This document shows, piece after piece, positions 14,917 through 23,442 of a stretch of 64,000 bases of DNA; the stretch's first letter is position 1; every line of letters starts with the position of its first letter. The notes beneath the pieces were generated by a model. That model worked only from the letters and a program-made list of their open reading frames with translations, had not been told where the DNA came from and did no database searches. Origin of the DNA: Coneutiohabitans sp964457925 (GTDB taxonomy: Bacteria; Zhuqueibacterota; Zhuqueibacteria; Zhuqueibacterales; Zhuqueibacteraceae); contig CAYWGH010000013.1 of the NCBI GenBank assembly GCA_964457925.1, positions 62,001-126,000 of the forward strand. The letters run 5' to 3'. The translations under genes were made by a program, and so were the position numbers.

Positions 14917-15786
14917 TTGAACGAACCTATCGCGCAGAGGGATAGCGATAAAATCTATCCCAATCTTCCACAGGCCTTTGGCCTTTTGGGCATTGTCATT
15001 TTGTTATTGACATTGTTGAGTGTTCCAATCCAACTTTTCGGAACGCTGTTTAAATTTTCAGCCGCTCATCAGCCCTTGGTCCTGGCAATTGCCAATACCT
15101 TTGCCATCGGCGTGACGTTGCTGTGGGGCGCCAAGCGCGCTAAGGCTTCCTGGCGAGAAATTTTTCCGTTGACGCCGATTCACGGCTCTCTTTTAATGCC
15201 GATGACATTAACGATCATCGGCATGAACATTCTCCTGTCCGAATGCGATAATCTTTTGCGTCTCGTATTGCCGGTGCCGGCTTGGCTGGCCGATTTGTTA
15301 AAAAACCTTTTTGATCCCAGCAAGGGAATTTGGTCGTCCGTCTTGGCGTTGGTGATTGTCGCGCCGGTTACTGAGGAATTATTGTTTCGCGGCCTCATTT
15401 TGCGCGGCTTGCTCGGCAATTTTAAAATGCGCCAAGCAATCATGTTTTCAGCCTTATTGTTCGCATTGCTGCACATGAATCCCTGGCAATTCATCAGCGC
15501 GGCCATTGCCGGTGTGCTGTTCGGCTGGTGGTTCGTTGAAACGCGCTCGCTCTGGCCTTGCTTGTTCGGCCATGCGCTGCACAACGGTTTGCCGGTCATC
15601 GCCATCTCGTTCTTACAACTGGAAATTCCAGGCTACACCACGGAATTGACCAGCACCGTCGAATTTCAGCCGTTTTGGTTTGATGCGCTTGGTGTGATTC
15701 TTACGTTTGCCGGAATTTCATTGACAAAAAATCATTTTCAAAAACTCCGCGAGGCGCGCCGAGTCAACGAGCACGTTTTTTCGTGA
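14917..15786 (+). CDS. CPBP-family intramembrane metalloprotease
   Basis: This 289-residue polytopic membrane protein carries the CPBP (CAAX protease and bacteriocin-processing, Abi) motifs: EELLFRG in VTEELLFRGLILRG, a later FALLHMNPW and FGHALHNGLP. These supply the Glu and His residues of the intramembrane active site. Six or more hydrophobic segments are visible. The substrate is unknown; family members process prenylated or membrane peptides or confer self-immunity. The frame extends to a TTG at 14842 that overlaps the GH13 gene by 16 bp. I prefer the TTG at 14917, preceded by GAGGAAA at good spacing. The tight packing suggests co-transcription with the GH13 gene. Confidence 0.75.
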   Translation: MNEPIAQRDSDKIYPNLPQAFGLLGIVILLLTLLSVPIQLFGTLFKFSAAHQPLVLAIANTFAIGVTLLWGAKRAKASWREIFPLTPIHGSLLMPMTLTIIGMNILLSECDNLLRLVLPVPAWLADLLKNLFDPSKGIWSSVLALVIVAPVTEELLFRGLILRGLLGNFKMRQAIMFSALLFALLHMNPWQFISAAIAGVLFGWWFVETRSLWPCLFGHALHNGLPVIAISFLQLEIPGYTTELTSTVEFQPFWFDALGVILTFAGISLTKNHFQKLREARRVNEHVFS

Positions 15787-15829
15787 CTCCGGCGCAAGGC
15801 GGACGAGCCGCAACCCAAAGGCTTTCTGT

Positions 15830-15881
15830 AAGCGGATAAAGCAAAAGCAGTATCCGCTTGCCAAAAAGTCTGTGTTTTTTT
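15830..15881 (+). terminator. Hairpin and T run after the CPBP protease gene
   Basis: AAGCGGATA (15830-15838) pairs perfectly with TATCCGCTT (15851-15859). A TTTTTTT run follows about 14 nt later, near 15874-15881. The gap between stem and T run makes this weaker than a textbook intrinsic terminator. Confidence 0.45.
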
Positions 15882-15977
15882 GCAAAGATTAAACTTGCTA
15901 GAGACGAACACCCCGAAAATTCATGGCTTCATAGCCACGAAGTTTTTAGGAACGTTACGCTTCATTGAGGAAATCGG

Positions 15978-16631
15978 ATGCAGAAATGGTTGCAAATGCG
16001 TTACGCTTTCATGGTGTTGTTTGCGTTTACTTCGTTCATTTTTGGGCGACATTCGATTGCACCATGCGCCAGCTCTCGTTTGCCTTCAAATAATAAATCT
16101 GCCGGTCTCACGGCTGAGCACAAAAAATTATCCTTTGAAGAGCCAACACCTGAAGAGCGAAAATTGTATGCGTTGATCAATGCTTATCGCGCCAGCCACA
16201 AGCTTCCGGCCATACCGCTGTCAAAATCCCTGTCATATGTCGCGCGGACGCATGTGCACGATCTGAATAGCTATCCGCCTGAAAGCCCGTGTAACGCACA
16301 TAGCTGGTCCGGGCACGGCGCTTGGACTTCTTGCTGCTATACCCCAGACCATAAACAAGCAAAATGCATGTGGGATAAGCCCGCCGAGCTGACAAATTAC
16401 GACGACGCTGGCTTTGAAATTGGCTATTGGACAAGCGCGCAGGCCGATGCTGAGGAGGCGTTGCAAGGCTGGAAAACCAGTCCCGCACACAATGCCGTTA
16501 TCATCAATCAAGCGATTTGGAAAAATGAAGAATGGAGAAGTCTCGGCGTTGGACTCGCCGGGCAGTACGCCGTGGTCTGGTTTGGCAAGAAAAAAGATCC
16601 CGACGGTTATTGGGAGGAAAAGGCAGAGTAA
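15978..16631 (+). CDS. CAP (SCP/PR-1) domain secreted protein
   Basis: This 217-residue protein has an N-terminal hydrophobic export signal (YAFMVLFAFTSFIFG). A CAP-superfamily domain follows: ERKLYALINAYRASHKLPAIPLSKSLSYVARTHVHDL, the HSW segment, the central EIGYWTSAQADAEEALQGWKTSPAHNAVI and the final AVVWFGKK. The conserved His and Glu residues of the CAP cavity (HVHDL, HSW, GWKTSPAH) are present, along with several cysteines that could form disulfides. Bacterial CAP proteins are extracellular and mostly of unknown function, with roles in lipid or peptide binding proposed. The ATG follows GAGGAAATCGG. Confidence 0.75.
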   Translation: MQKWLQMRYAFMVLFAFTSFIFGRHSIAPCASSRLPSNNKSAGLTAEHKKLSFEEPTPEERKLYALINAYRASHKLPAIPLSKSLSYVARTHVHDLNSYPPESPCNAHSWSGHGAWTSCCYTPDHKQAKCMWDKPAELTNYDDAGFEIGYWTSAQADAEEALQGWKTSPAHNAVIINQAIWKNEEWRSLGVGLAGQYAVVWFGKKKDPDGYWEEKAE

Positions 16632-16781
16632 CCGGCTGAAAAGCGTTATGCAATGTGCGGGTTGGCGCTGACAAAAAATCGGGTTTTATCATCCGAATCT
16701 TGCATTTGCATTTTCAAATTCGCATATTGCCCGACCCAAAAAACACCGGGTGCGTGCGAAGCATAACTTCGAGCTGGAGAT

Positions 16782-17882
16782 ATGAATTTTCGCTATTCGG
16801 AATGGCGTGACGAGCAGAACAAAAGCCGCTTGACGTTCGATGATTTAATGAAGCTGTTCAGTCAACTGCTGCTGCAGAGCGACGGCAATGTCGGGCAGGC
16901 GCTGCAATGGCTCACGTATCTTGACCAGAAGCATCGCTTGTTTGATGATGAGCCGGGCAAAGGCCTGGGCAATTTTATTGATTGGATGAAACAACAGGGC
17001 TACCTCGACGAAACCAACCGCGAGCTGCGGCTGACAAAGCGAGGGGGCAAGCGCATTCGACAGGATTCGCTCGATCAGGTATTTTCGTCGCTGCGCAAAA
17101 ACCGGATGGGAGGGCAGCACAGCATCCCCAAATCCGGCGAGGGCATCGAACGGCTTTCCGAAACGAAGCGCTATCGTTTCGGCGATGCGCCGAGCAATCT
17201 TGATTTCACCAATACCATCAACAATGCCCTCAAGCGCGCCGGGATCGATGACATCAACATTGCGGAAGACGATCTCGAGATCTACGAAACCGAGCATATG
17301 ACGACGTGTGCGACGGTATTGATGATCGATATCAGCCATAGCATGATTCTCTACGGCGAGGATCGCATCACACCCGCGAAGAATGTTGCGCTGGCGCTCT
17401 CCGAGCTGATTCTTACCAAATATCCCAAAGATAGTTTGAATGTGATCGTGTTCGGCGATGATGCGATGGAGGTCAAGGTCGAAGATATTCCGTTCATTAA
17501 TGTCGGGCCGTTTCATACCAACACCAAAGCCGGATTGCAGCTCGCGCGCACGATTTTGAAACGCAAACGCAATGTCAACAAGCAAATTTTCATGATTACC
17601 GACGGCAAGCCCTCGGCGATTTTCGAATATGGCCGCATTTACAAAAATCCCTACGGCCTGGATCGCAAGATCGTCAACAAAACTCTCGACGAAGCCATGC
17701 TCTGCCGCCGGGAAAAAACCACGATCACGACATTCATGATTGCCGACGATCCCTGGCTGGTTGATTTTGTCAATAAAATGACGGAGGCCAATCGCGGGCG
17801 CGCGTATTTTTCTTCGCTGAACAATCTCGGTGAGTTCGTATTTGTGGATTATATTCGCAACCGGCGGAAGCATGTGCGTTGA
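16782..17882 (+). CDS. VWA-domain protein partnered with a MoxR-like ATPase
   Basis: This 366-residue cytoplasmic protein has a helical N-terminal half (residues 1-170) and a von Willebrand factor A domain. Its MIDAS is visible as DISHS (Asp183, Ser185, Ser187), the Thr in HTNTKAGLQ and the Asp in MITDGKPSA. VWA proteins encoded next to MoxR or Mg-chelatase-like ATPases act as the metal-dependent substrate or adaptor half of an AAA+ remodelling pair, and that fits the neighbour 72 bp downstream. The target complex is unknown. The ribosome site GGAGAT lies immediately before the ATG. Confidence 0.8.
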   Translation: MNFRYSEWRDEQNKSRLTFDDLMKLFSQLLLQSDGNVGQALQWLTYLDQKHRLFDDEPGKGLGNFIDWMKQQGYLDETNRELRLTKRGGKRIRQDSLDQVFSSLRKNRMGGQHSIPKSGEGIERLSETKRYRFGDAPSNLDFTNTINNALKRAGIDDINIAEDDLEIYETEHMTTCATVLMIDISHSMILYGEDRITPAKNVALALSELILTKYPKDSLNVIVFGDDAMEVKVEDIPFINVGPFHTNTKAGLQLARTILKRKRNVNKQIFMITDGKPSAIFEYGRIYKNPYGLDRKIVNKTLDEAMLCRREKTTITTFMIADDPWLVDFVNKMTEANRGRAYFSSLNNLGEFVFVDYIRNRRKHVR

Positions 17883-17954
17883 AAGCGTCTTGCCGGTGAG
17901 TATTCGGTTGTGCAATCACAGCATTTAAGGAAACTTGGACTTCATATTTTGATC

Positions 17955-19460
17955 ATGAACAAACTTCTTGAAATCCGTACCCTCGGCCAGCTTCGCGCCG
18001 CGGAATATAAAGTTCTCTCCGTCAAGGATGAAATCCGCAAAAACCTGATTACGAAGTTACGTAATAGGGAGAAAATTTTCTCCGGCATCATTGGGTATGA
18101 CGAAACCGTAATTCCTGAATTATGCAATGCCATTCTCTCCCGGCACGACTTTATCCTGCTCGGCTTGCGTGGACAGGCCAAGAGCCGCATCCTGCGCGCC
18201 TTGCCCAATTTGCTCGATGAATATGTGCCGATATTGAAAGGCAGCGAGATCAACGACAACCCCTTTGCGCCGGTTTCAAAATATGGTGTCGAAATGGTCA
18301 ACGAAGCGGGCGATCACGCCGAGATCGAATGGATTGGCCGTGACCGGCGTTATGGTGAAAAGCTGGCGACGCCGGATGTGACGATTGCGGATTTGATCGG
18401 CGATATTGATCCCATCAAAGCAGCGGCGCAGCGGTTGCATTACGCGCATGAAGGCATCATTCACTTCGGCATCATTCCGCGCACCAATCGCGGCATTTTC
18501 GCAATCAACGAATTGCCGGATTTACAACCGCGCATTCAAGTCGGCCTGTTCAATGTGATGCAGGAGAAGGATATTCAAATTCGCGGCTTTCCGATTCGCA
18601 TTCCGCTCGACGTCATGATCGTGTATACCGCCAACCCGGAGGATTACACCAATCGCGGCAACATTATTACACCGCTGAAAGATCGCATCGGTTCGCAGAT
18701 TCATACGCATTATCCGCGCACGATCGAAGTCGGTATGCAAATTACAGCGCAAGAGGCGTGGATCAAGCGCGAAGGCGCCTCGGCAAAAATTTTGTATTTT
18801 TTGCGGCAAGCCATCGAACAGGTAGCGGTCGAGGCCCGGAAAAGCGAATTTGTCGACCAAAAAAGCGGTGTGTCCGCACGCCTGACGATCTCCTTTCTCG
18901 AAAACCTGGTGAGCAACGCGGAACGTCGCAGCTATGTGACCGGCGATACTGAACTGGTTCCACGTATTTGCGATCTTTACGCGGCGCTGTCTGCTGTCAC
19001 GGGAAAAATCGAACTGGTTTATGAAGGTGAGCAGGAGGGCGTTGCCAACGTGAGCAAGGGTCTGATGGGCAAGGCGCTCAAGCAAATTTTCTTGAGTTAT
19101 TTCCCCGATCCCTACGTGGCGATGAAAAAAACGAATCATGATTATCAAAAAGTGGTGGCCTGGTTCAAGCACGATCGCAAAATTGATGTTTCCGACGCGT
19201 TGTCAAATGCGGACTACGTGAAGACGCTGAACGGTGTTGAGGGTTTGAAGGATTTGGCGCTCAAGTATTTGCCGGGAACGCGTGACATGTCGCCGGTGCA
19301 GCTTGCCGTCGGGATGGAATTCGTGCTCGAAGGCCTGCATCAAAATTCCATGCTCAGCCGGGATGAGGTTGGGCCGGTGCGTACCTATTCCGACATGTTG
19401 AATCGCATGTTTAGCAATCTCAAGCGTGAACCAGATGAGGACGATGAAGAGGGAGCCTAA
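17955..19460 (+). CDS. MoxR/Mg-chelatase-like AAA+ ATPase
   Basis: This 501-residue AAA+ ATPase of the Mg-chelatase ChlI/MoxR group has a Walker A at residues 70-77 (GLRGQAKS). The Walker B region reads IFAINELPD (residues 181-188), where the usual acidic pair DE is NE. A sensor-like TANPEDYTNRG and the arginine in PLKDRIGSQI follow. The C-terminal 200 residues are helical. The family remodels protein complexes together with VWA partners, as encoded just upstream. A GTG at 17910 would add 15 residues; I use the ATG at 17955 because the conserved region begins right after it, though its ribosome site is weak. Confidence 0.75.
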   Translation: MNKLLEIRTLGQLRAAEYKVLSVKDEIRKNLITKLRNREKIFSGIIGYDETVIPELCNAILSRHDFILLGLRGQAKSRILRALPNLLDEYVPILKGSEINDNPFAPVSKYGVEMVNEAGDHAEIEWIGRDRRYGEKLATPDVTIADLIGDIDPIKAAAQRLHYAHEGIIHFGIIPRTNRGIFAINELPDLQPRIQVGLFNVMQEKDIQIRGFPIRIPLDVMIVYTANPEDYTNRGNIITPLKDRIGSQIHTHYPRTIEVGMQITAQEAWIKREGASAKILYFLRQAIEQVAVEARKSEFVDQKSGVSARLTISFLENLVSNAERRSYVTGDTELVPRICDLYAALSAVTGKIELVYEGEQEGVANVSKGLMGKALKQIFLSYFPDPYVAMKKTNHDYQKVVAWFKHDRKIDVSDALSNADYVKTLNGVEGLKDLALKYLPGTRDMSPVQLAVGMEFVLEGLHQNSMLSRDEVGPVRTYSDMLNRMFSNLKREPDEDDEEGA

Positions 19461-19759
19461 TTGCTTGATCGCAACGGGCGGCGCGGAGACTTCCGGCTGC
19501 CGGCATGTCTGATGATTGGAATTTCTGCGAGTCAATTGTCTCTTGCTTCTCGCTAGTCGAATATCTATCTTTGTCAACTCTTAGGCGAAACCCGCTTTAT
19601 TTGTCCGATTATCAAATCTTTTTTTTTGTCGTCCATTACAATTTCGATCACATGGCCGGCGCGACAGCCCCCAAGACTGACGGCCATCGACCTCTGATGA
19701 GGGGTGCTGCGTTAGGAATTTAATCAGCAGCGAGCAGCGACAACTTTGAAAGGATCAAC
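19461..19759 (+). other. 299-bp leader and intergenic region before the HD-GYP gene, with weak hairpin potential
   Basis: A GC-rich imperfect hairpin lies near 19476-19501, just after the ATPase gene, and lacks a T run. Around 19660-19712 segments CAGCCCCC and GGGGTGCTG could pair, with a small CCTC/GAGG stem inside. I see no known riboswitch consensus; in particular the GEMM c-di-GMP aptamer is not recognisable. It may be an ordinary leader. Confidence 0.2.
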
Positions 19760-21334
19760 ATGAGCAGCGATCGCGCCACGGTGGACGTGAACGATGATGT
19801 GCAAACACAAATCGCACGTTTGAACCAAATCGGCATAGCTTTATCGAGCGAACATAATTTGAACAAGCTACTTGAGCTTATCGTCAAGGAAGCGCGCCGT
19901 TTTACCGTTGCGGATGGCGGCAGCCTTTATATCAAAGAAGACGATAAGCTAAATTTTCTCGTGGCCCAGACCGAGTCTTTGGAAGAAAAACTCCAGGGCG
20001 CGCCTTCATTTAAATCGTTTTATGTGCCCTTGACGAAAGAAAGCATCTCGGGCTACGTGGCCATCACCGGCCAGGTTTTGAACATCCCCGATGTTTACCA
20101 CATTTCGCCTACTGTCGAATATCGCTTCAACAAGGATTTTGACAAGCGAATGGGTTATCGCAGCAAATCCATGCTGACGGTGCCGATGCGCGACCATAAA
20201 GATCAGATCATTGGCGTGCTGCAACTGGTAAATTCGCTGGATGCGCAAGGCCGGGTCGTGCCGTTTCGCAAGGAATATGAAACGCTCATATTGTCTCTGG
20301 CAAGTCAAGCCGCGGTGGCCATTCGCAACGCCAAGCTCATCGAAGAAATTCGGGCGCTGTTTAAATCCCTGGTGCGTTACTCGGCGAAAGCCATTGATTC
20401 GCGCTCGCCGCATACGGCCGGGCATTCCGGGCGGGTGGCAAGATATTCCATGCGCATCGCCGAGGCGATCAACGAAGAGCGGGAGGGTTTTTTTGCGGGA
20501 ATCAAGTTCTCTCCGGAGCAATTGGAAGAATTGCGCATGGCCGGTTGGTTGCACGATATTGGTAAAATCGGCGTCAAAGAAGCGGTGCTGGAAAAGATTA
20601 CCAAGCTAAATGATGCACAAATGGAAACCATTGCCGAGCGTTTTACGGCGATCAAGTCCTCCCTCGTCATTGAGTCGCTCAAGCAAAAGTTTGAGTTTGT
20701 GCAAATGAACGGTGAAGGCGTTGCGCGCTTAAAGGAAATCGATGCGGCATTGGCGGAACGACTCAAGGAACTGGATAGCGATCTCGAATTCTTGAGAAAA
20801 ATCAATGTGCCGGGTTATTTGCCGCCCGCAGATTTGGCGCGTCTGCAAAAGATCGGCGAGCGCACATTCTTGGATAGTAATGGAGAGGAACGTTACTTTC
20901 TCACGCCGCATGAGTATGAAAGCCTATCAGTGGTGAAGGGGAATTTGACGGCCTCGGAGTACAAGGAAATTCAGAAGCACGTTGAGCATACGCTTGCCAT
21001 TTTGCGCAAAATTCCCTTCACCAAAGATTTGGAAAACATTCCGAAATATGCCGGCGCCCATCATGAGATGCTCGACGGTTCGGGTTATCCGTTTGGATTG
21101 AAGGGCGACGAGATTCCTTTGCAGGCGCGTATCATGTGCATCGCCGATATTTATGATGCGCTCAGTTCACAGGATCGCCCTTACAAGAAAGCCGTGCCGC
21201 TGGAAAAATCTCTGCAAATCTTGCAGGAAGAGGCGGAACGAGGCAAGCTGGACAAGAATCTGGTCGAATTATTCATTCGGCGCAAGCTCTATCAAAGCCA
21301 GCGCAAGGTTGACGAAGACGAAGATCAAGATTGA
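19760..21334 (+). CDS. GAF / HD-GYP cyclic-di-GMP phosphodiesterase-like protein
   Basis: This 524-residue cytoplasmic protein has a GAF sensor domain (about residues 15-195), a connecting helix and an HD-GYP domain. Catalytic features are HTAGHSGRVARYS, HDIGK (His265, Asp266), HHEMLDGSGYP (residues 434-444) and DIYDALSSQDRPYK. HD-GYP enzymes hydrolyse c-di-GMP, and all key residues are present. Unusually, about 110 charged, partly coiled-coil residues (roughly 286-398) separate the HD and GYP parts, where the family normally has ~20-30. The insert includes LKEIDAALAERLKELDSDL. The gene stands alone, and the ATG is preceded by GAAAGGA. Confidence 0.85.
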   Translation: MSSDRATVDVNDDVQTQIARLNQIGIALSSEHNLNKLLELIVKEARRFTVADGGSLYIKEDDKLNFLVAQTESLEEKLQGAPSFKSFYVPLTKESISGYVAITGQVLNIPDVYHISPTVEYRFNKDFDKRMGYRSKSMLTVPMRDHKDQIIGVLQLVNSLDAQGRVVPFRKEYETLILSLASQAAVAIRNAKLIEEIRALFKSLVRYSAKAIDSRSPHTAGHSGRVARYSMRIAEAINEEREGFFAGIKFSPEQLEELRMAGWLHDIGKIGVKEAVLEKITKLNDAQMETIAERFTAIKSSLVIESLKQKFEFVQMNGEGVARLKEIDAALAERLKELDSDLEFLRKINVPGYLPPADLARLQKIGERTFLDSNGEERYFLTPHEYESLSVVKGNLTASEYKEIQKHVEHTLAILRKIPFTKDLENIPKYAGAHHEMLDGSGYPFGLKGDEIPLQARIMCIADIYDALSSQDRPYKKAVPLEKSLQILQEEAERGKLDKNLVELFIRRKLYQSQRKVDEDEDQD

Positions 21335-21523
21335 CATTTAAGCCAGACATGTTATTTTACGGTGGCTGCAATTTAAAAACCCGTTAAGCTGTTTTGGCGA
21401 GAGATTCTCGTCATTAACCATTTAAGAGGTTATGGGAAGATTTAGAATTTGAAGTCGTAGTTGTAGTCCTGATTAACAAATTCGGGTTTTACAAAATTCC
21501 GGGGGCTTATACTTTAAGCTGGT

Positions 21524-23374
21524 ATGCCGACGATAGCTCCTCACATCATAGATGAAGTCCGCCTGGCGACAGATGTGGTTGACTTGGTTTCCGAATATGT
21601 CGCACTCAAGAAATCCGGCCGCAATTTTTTCGGCCTTTGTCCCTTTCATGCGGAAAAATCTCCCTCCTTTAGCGTTAACCCGGATAAACAAATTTTTCAT
21701 TGCTTCGGCTGCAGCGCCGGGGGCAATGTTTTTACCTTCATTCAAAAACTCGAGGGCGTGAGTTTTCCGGAAGCCGTGCGCAAGCTTGCGAAACGTGCCG
21801 GCATTGCCATACCCGAACCCGAAGTGGAAGACCGCGCCGCCAGCCAGGAGAAGGAAGCGCTGTATTTTGTCAACCAGCTTGCGGCAGAATTTTTTCAGCA
21901 GGTTTTGTTCAGCGAGAAGGGCAAGCCCGGCCGCGAGTACATGCACCAACGCGGCTTTTCTGACGCGGCATTGCAGACATTCGGCGTTGGCTTTGCGCCG
22001 CAAGAATGGCAGGCGTTTTATGACCACGCGTGCAAAAAATCGGTAAACCCCGAAACGCTCGTAAAAGCCGGTTTGGTCAATCCGCGCGAGAAGGAGGGCA
22101 AGGCTTCCGGATATTATGATCGCTTCCGCCATCGCGTGATGTTTCCGATTCATAATATTTCCGGACGGGTTGTTGCTTTCGGTGGGCGTCGCATTGTCGA
22201 TGACGAATCACCGAAATACATCAACTCACCGGAGACAGCGGTTTATCACAAGGGCCACCTGTTGTATGCTTTTCCGCTGGCAAAAGATCATCTGCGCGCA
22301 CAAGATTGCCTGATCGTGGTCGAAGGCTATCTCGATGTCATGCGCATGCACCTGTGCGGCTTCAACAACACCGTCGCCACTTCGGGAACGGCCTTGACCG
22401 AACAGCAAGCGCGTATGATTTTTCGGCATACCAAGAACGTAATTCTGCTCTTTGATAGTGACGCCGCAGGGTCGTCTGCAACTTTGCGCGGCGCAGATAT
22501 TTTGGTTGAAAATGGCCTGCACGTAAAGGTGGCGACTTTGAGCGCCGGCGATGATCCGGACAGTTTCTTGCGCAAGCAGGCAGCGGAAGCGATGCGGGAC
22601 ATCCTGCAAAATGCGCCAGATCTGCTGGAGTTCAAAACGCGCAGCGCGCCGCCGGCAACTGCCGAGGCCACGCCGGTCAGTCGCGAGGAACAACTGCGTT
22701 CGATTGTTGCCACGCTGGCGCGCATGAATGACGCGCTGCAGCGCCAGGTGATGGTGCATCGCATGGCGGAAAAGCTGCAGGTGAATGAAAGCGCATTGTG
22801 GGAGGAAGTTGCCCGGTTGCGCCGCGCCAGCACACGCCTGCGCCGCGCCACGCCCGGCCAGGCTAACCCGGACGCGCTCATCGGCCAAACCCGGCCGTTT
22901 GCCGAACGCAGCCGGGCGATCGAGCTGGAGCTGCTGCGCATCATGATATTGCATTGGAATGCGATGCAGTTCATTTTCAGTTTCATGCGCGTGGAGGATT
23001 TTCACGATGCAGAGGCGCGCGCCATGGCGGAGGTGTTTTATCGCCTGCTCGAACGCGACATGCCGCTGGAACCGGAGATGCTGCTGCATTATTTCAATGA
23101 GCCTCAGCAAGCCGAATTCTTGTCCAAAGTGATCAATGAGGAAGCCGGGCGCATCCACAAAGAAGCCATTGAAATCGACTATCGCCGCTGGAGCGCCGAT
23201 TGCATGGCGCGCCTGCAGCGCAATATGATCGAAGATCAACGCGTGACTCTAATGCAACAGATCAAGCAAGGCGATGCCAGCGGCCGTGATGTGACGGAGT
23301 TAATGCAGCAACTCAGCGAATATGACGAACAACTGCGGAGGATCAAACCTGAAAACTTTTTATTAGCCGCCTGA
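21524..23374 (+). CDS. dnaG: DNA primase
   Basis: This 616-residue primase has the N-terminal CHC2 zinc-binding domain (CPFH at 39-42 and CFGC at 60-63). The catalytic core begins with RGFSDAALQTFGVGFAP, and the TOPRIM domain shows VVEGYLDVMRM and LLFDSDAAG. The C-terminal helicase-interaction region follows (SRAIELELLRIMILH). It synthesises RNA primers at the replication fork with the DnaB helicase. The length is normal for DnaG. The usual neighbour rpoD is absent downstream; a NYN-domain gene follows at 69 bp instead. The frame ends LLAA. Confidence 0.95.
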   Translation: MPTIAPHIIDEVRLATDVVDLVSEYVALKKSGRNFFGLCPFHAEKSPSFSVNPDKQIFHCFGCSAGGNVFTFIQKLEGVSFPEAVRKLAKRAGIAIPEPEVEDRAASQEKEALYFVNQLAAEFFQQVLFSEKGKPGREYMHQRGFSDAALQTFGVGFAPQEWQAFYDHACKKSVNPETLVKAGLVNPREKEGKASGYYDRFRHRVMFPIHNISGRVVAFGGRRIVDDESPKYINSPETAVYHKGHLLYAFPLAKDHLRAQDCLIVVEGYLDVMRMHLCGFNNTVATSGTALTEQQARMIFRHTKNVILLFDSDAAGSSATLRGADILVENGLHVKVATLSAGDDPDSFLRKQAAEAMRDILQNAPDLLEFKTRSAPPATAEATPVSREEQLRSIVATLARMNDALQRQVMVHRMAEKLQVNESALWEEVARLRRASTRLRRATPGQANPDALIGQTRPFAERSRAIELELLRIMILHWNAMQFIFSFMRVEDFHDAEARAMAEVFYRLLERDMPLEPEMLLHYFNEPQQAEFLSKVINEEAGRIHKEAIEIDYRRWSADCMARLQRNMIEDQRVTLMQQIKQGDASGRDVTELMQQLSEYDEQLRRIKPENFLLAA

Positions 23375-23442
23375 ATACTCATACAACACGAATTCACAAC
23401 AGTGAACAGGGCAAAGAATCAATAAAAATTCCCGAGGAAAAC

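Noticed and set aside
16845..17915. 356-codon minus-strand open frame
   Set aside because: Antisense to the VWA-domain gene; the MIDAS residues are in the plus-strand frame.
19660..19712. Possible c-di-GMP riboswitch in the leader of the HD-GYP gene
   Set aside because: Short complementary segments exist, but the conserved GEMM aptamer bases are absent, so only weak hairpins can be claimed.
22226..23239. 337-codon minus-strand open frame
   Set aside because: Antisense to dnaG, whose TOPRIM and C-terminal motifs are clear in the plus-strand frame.
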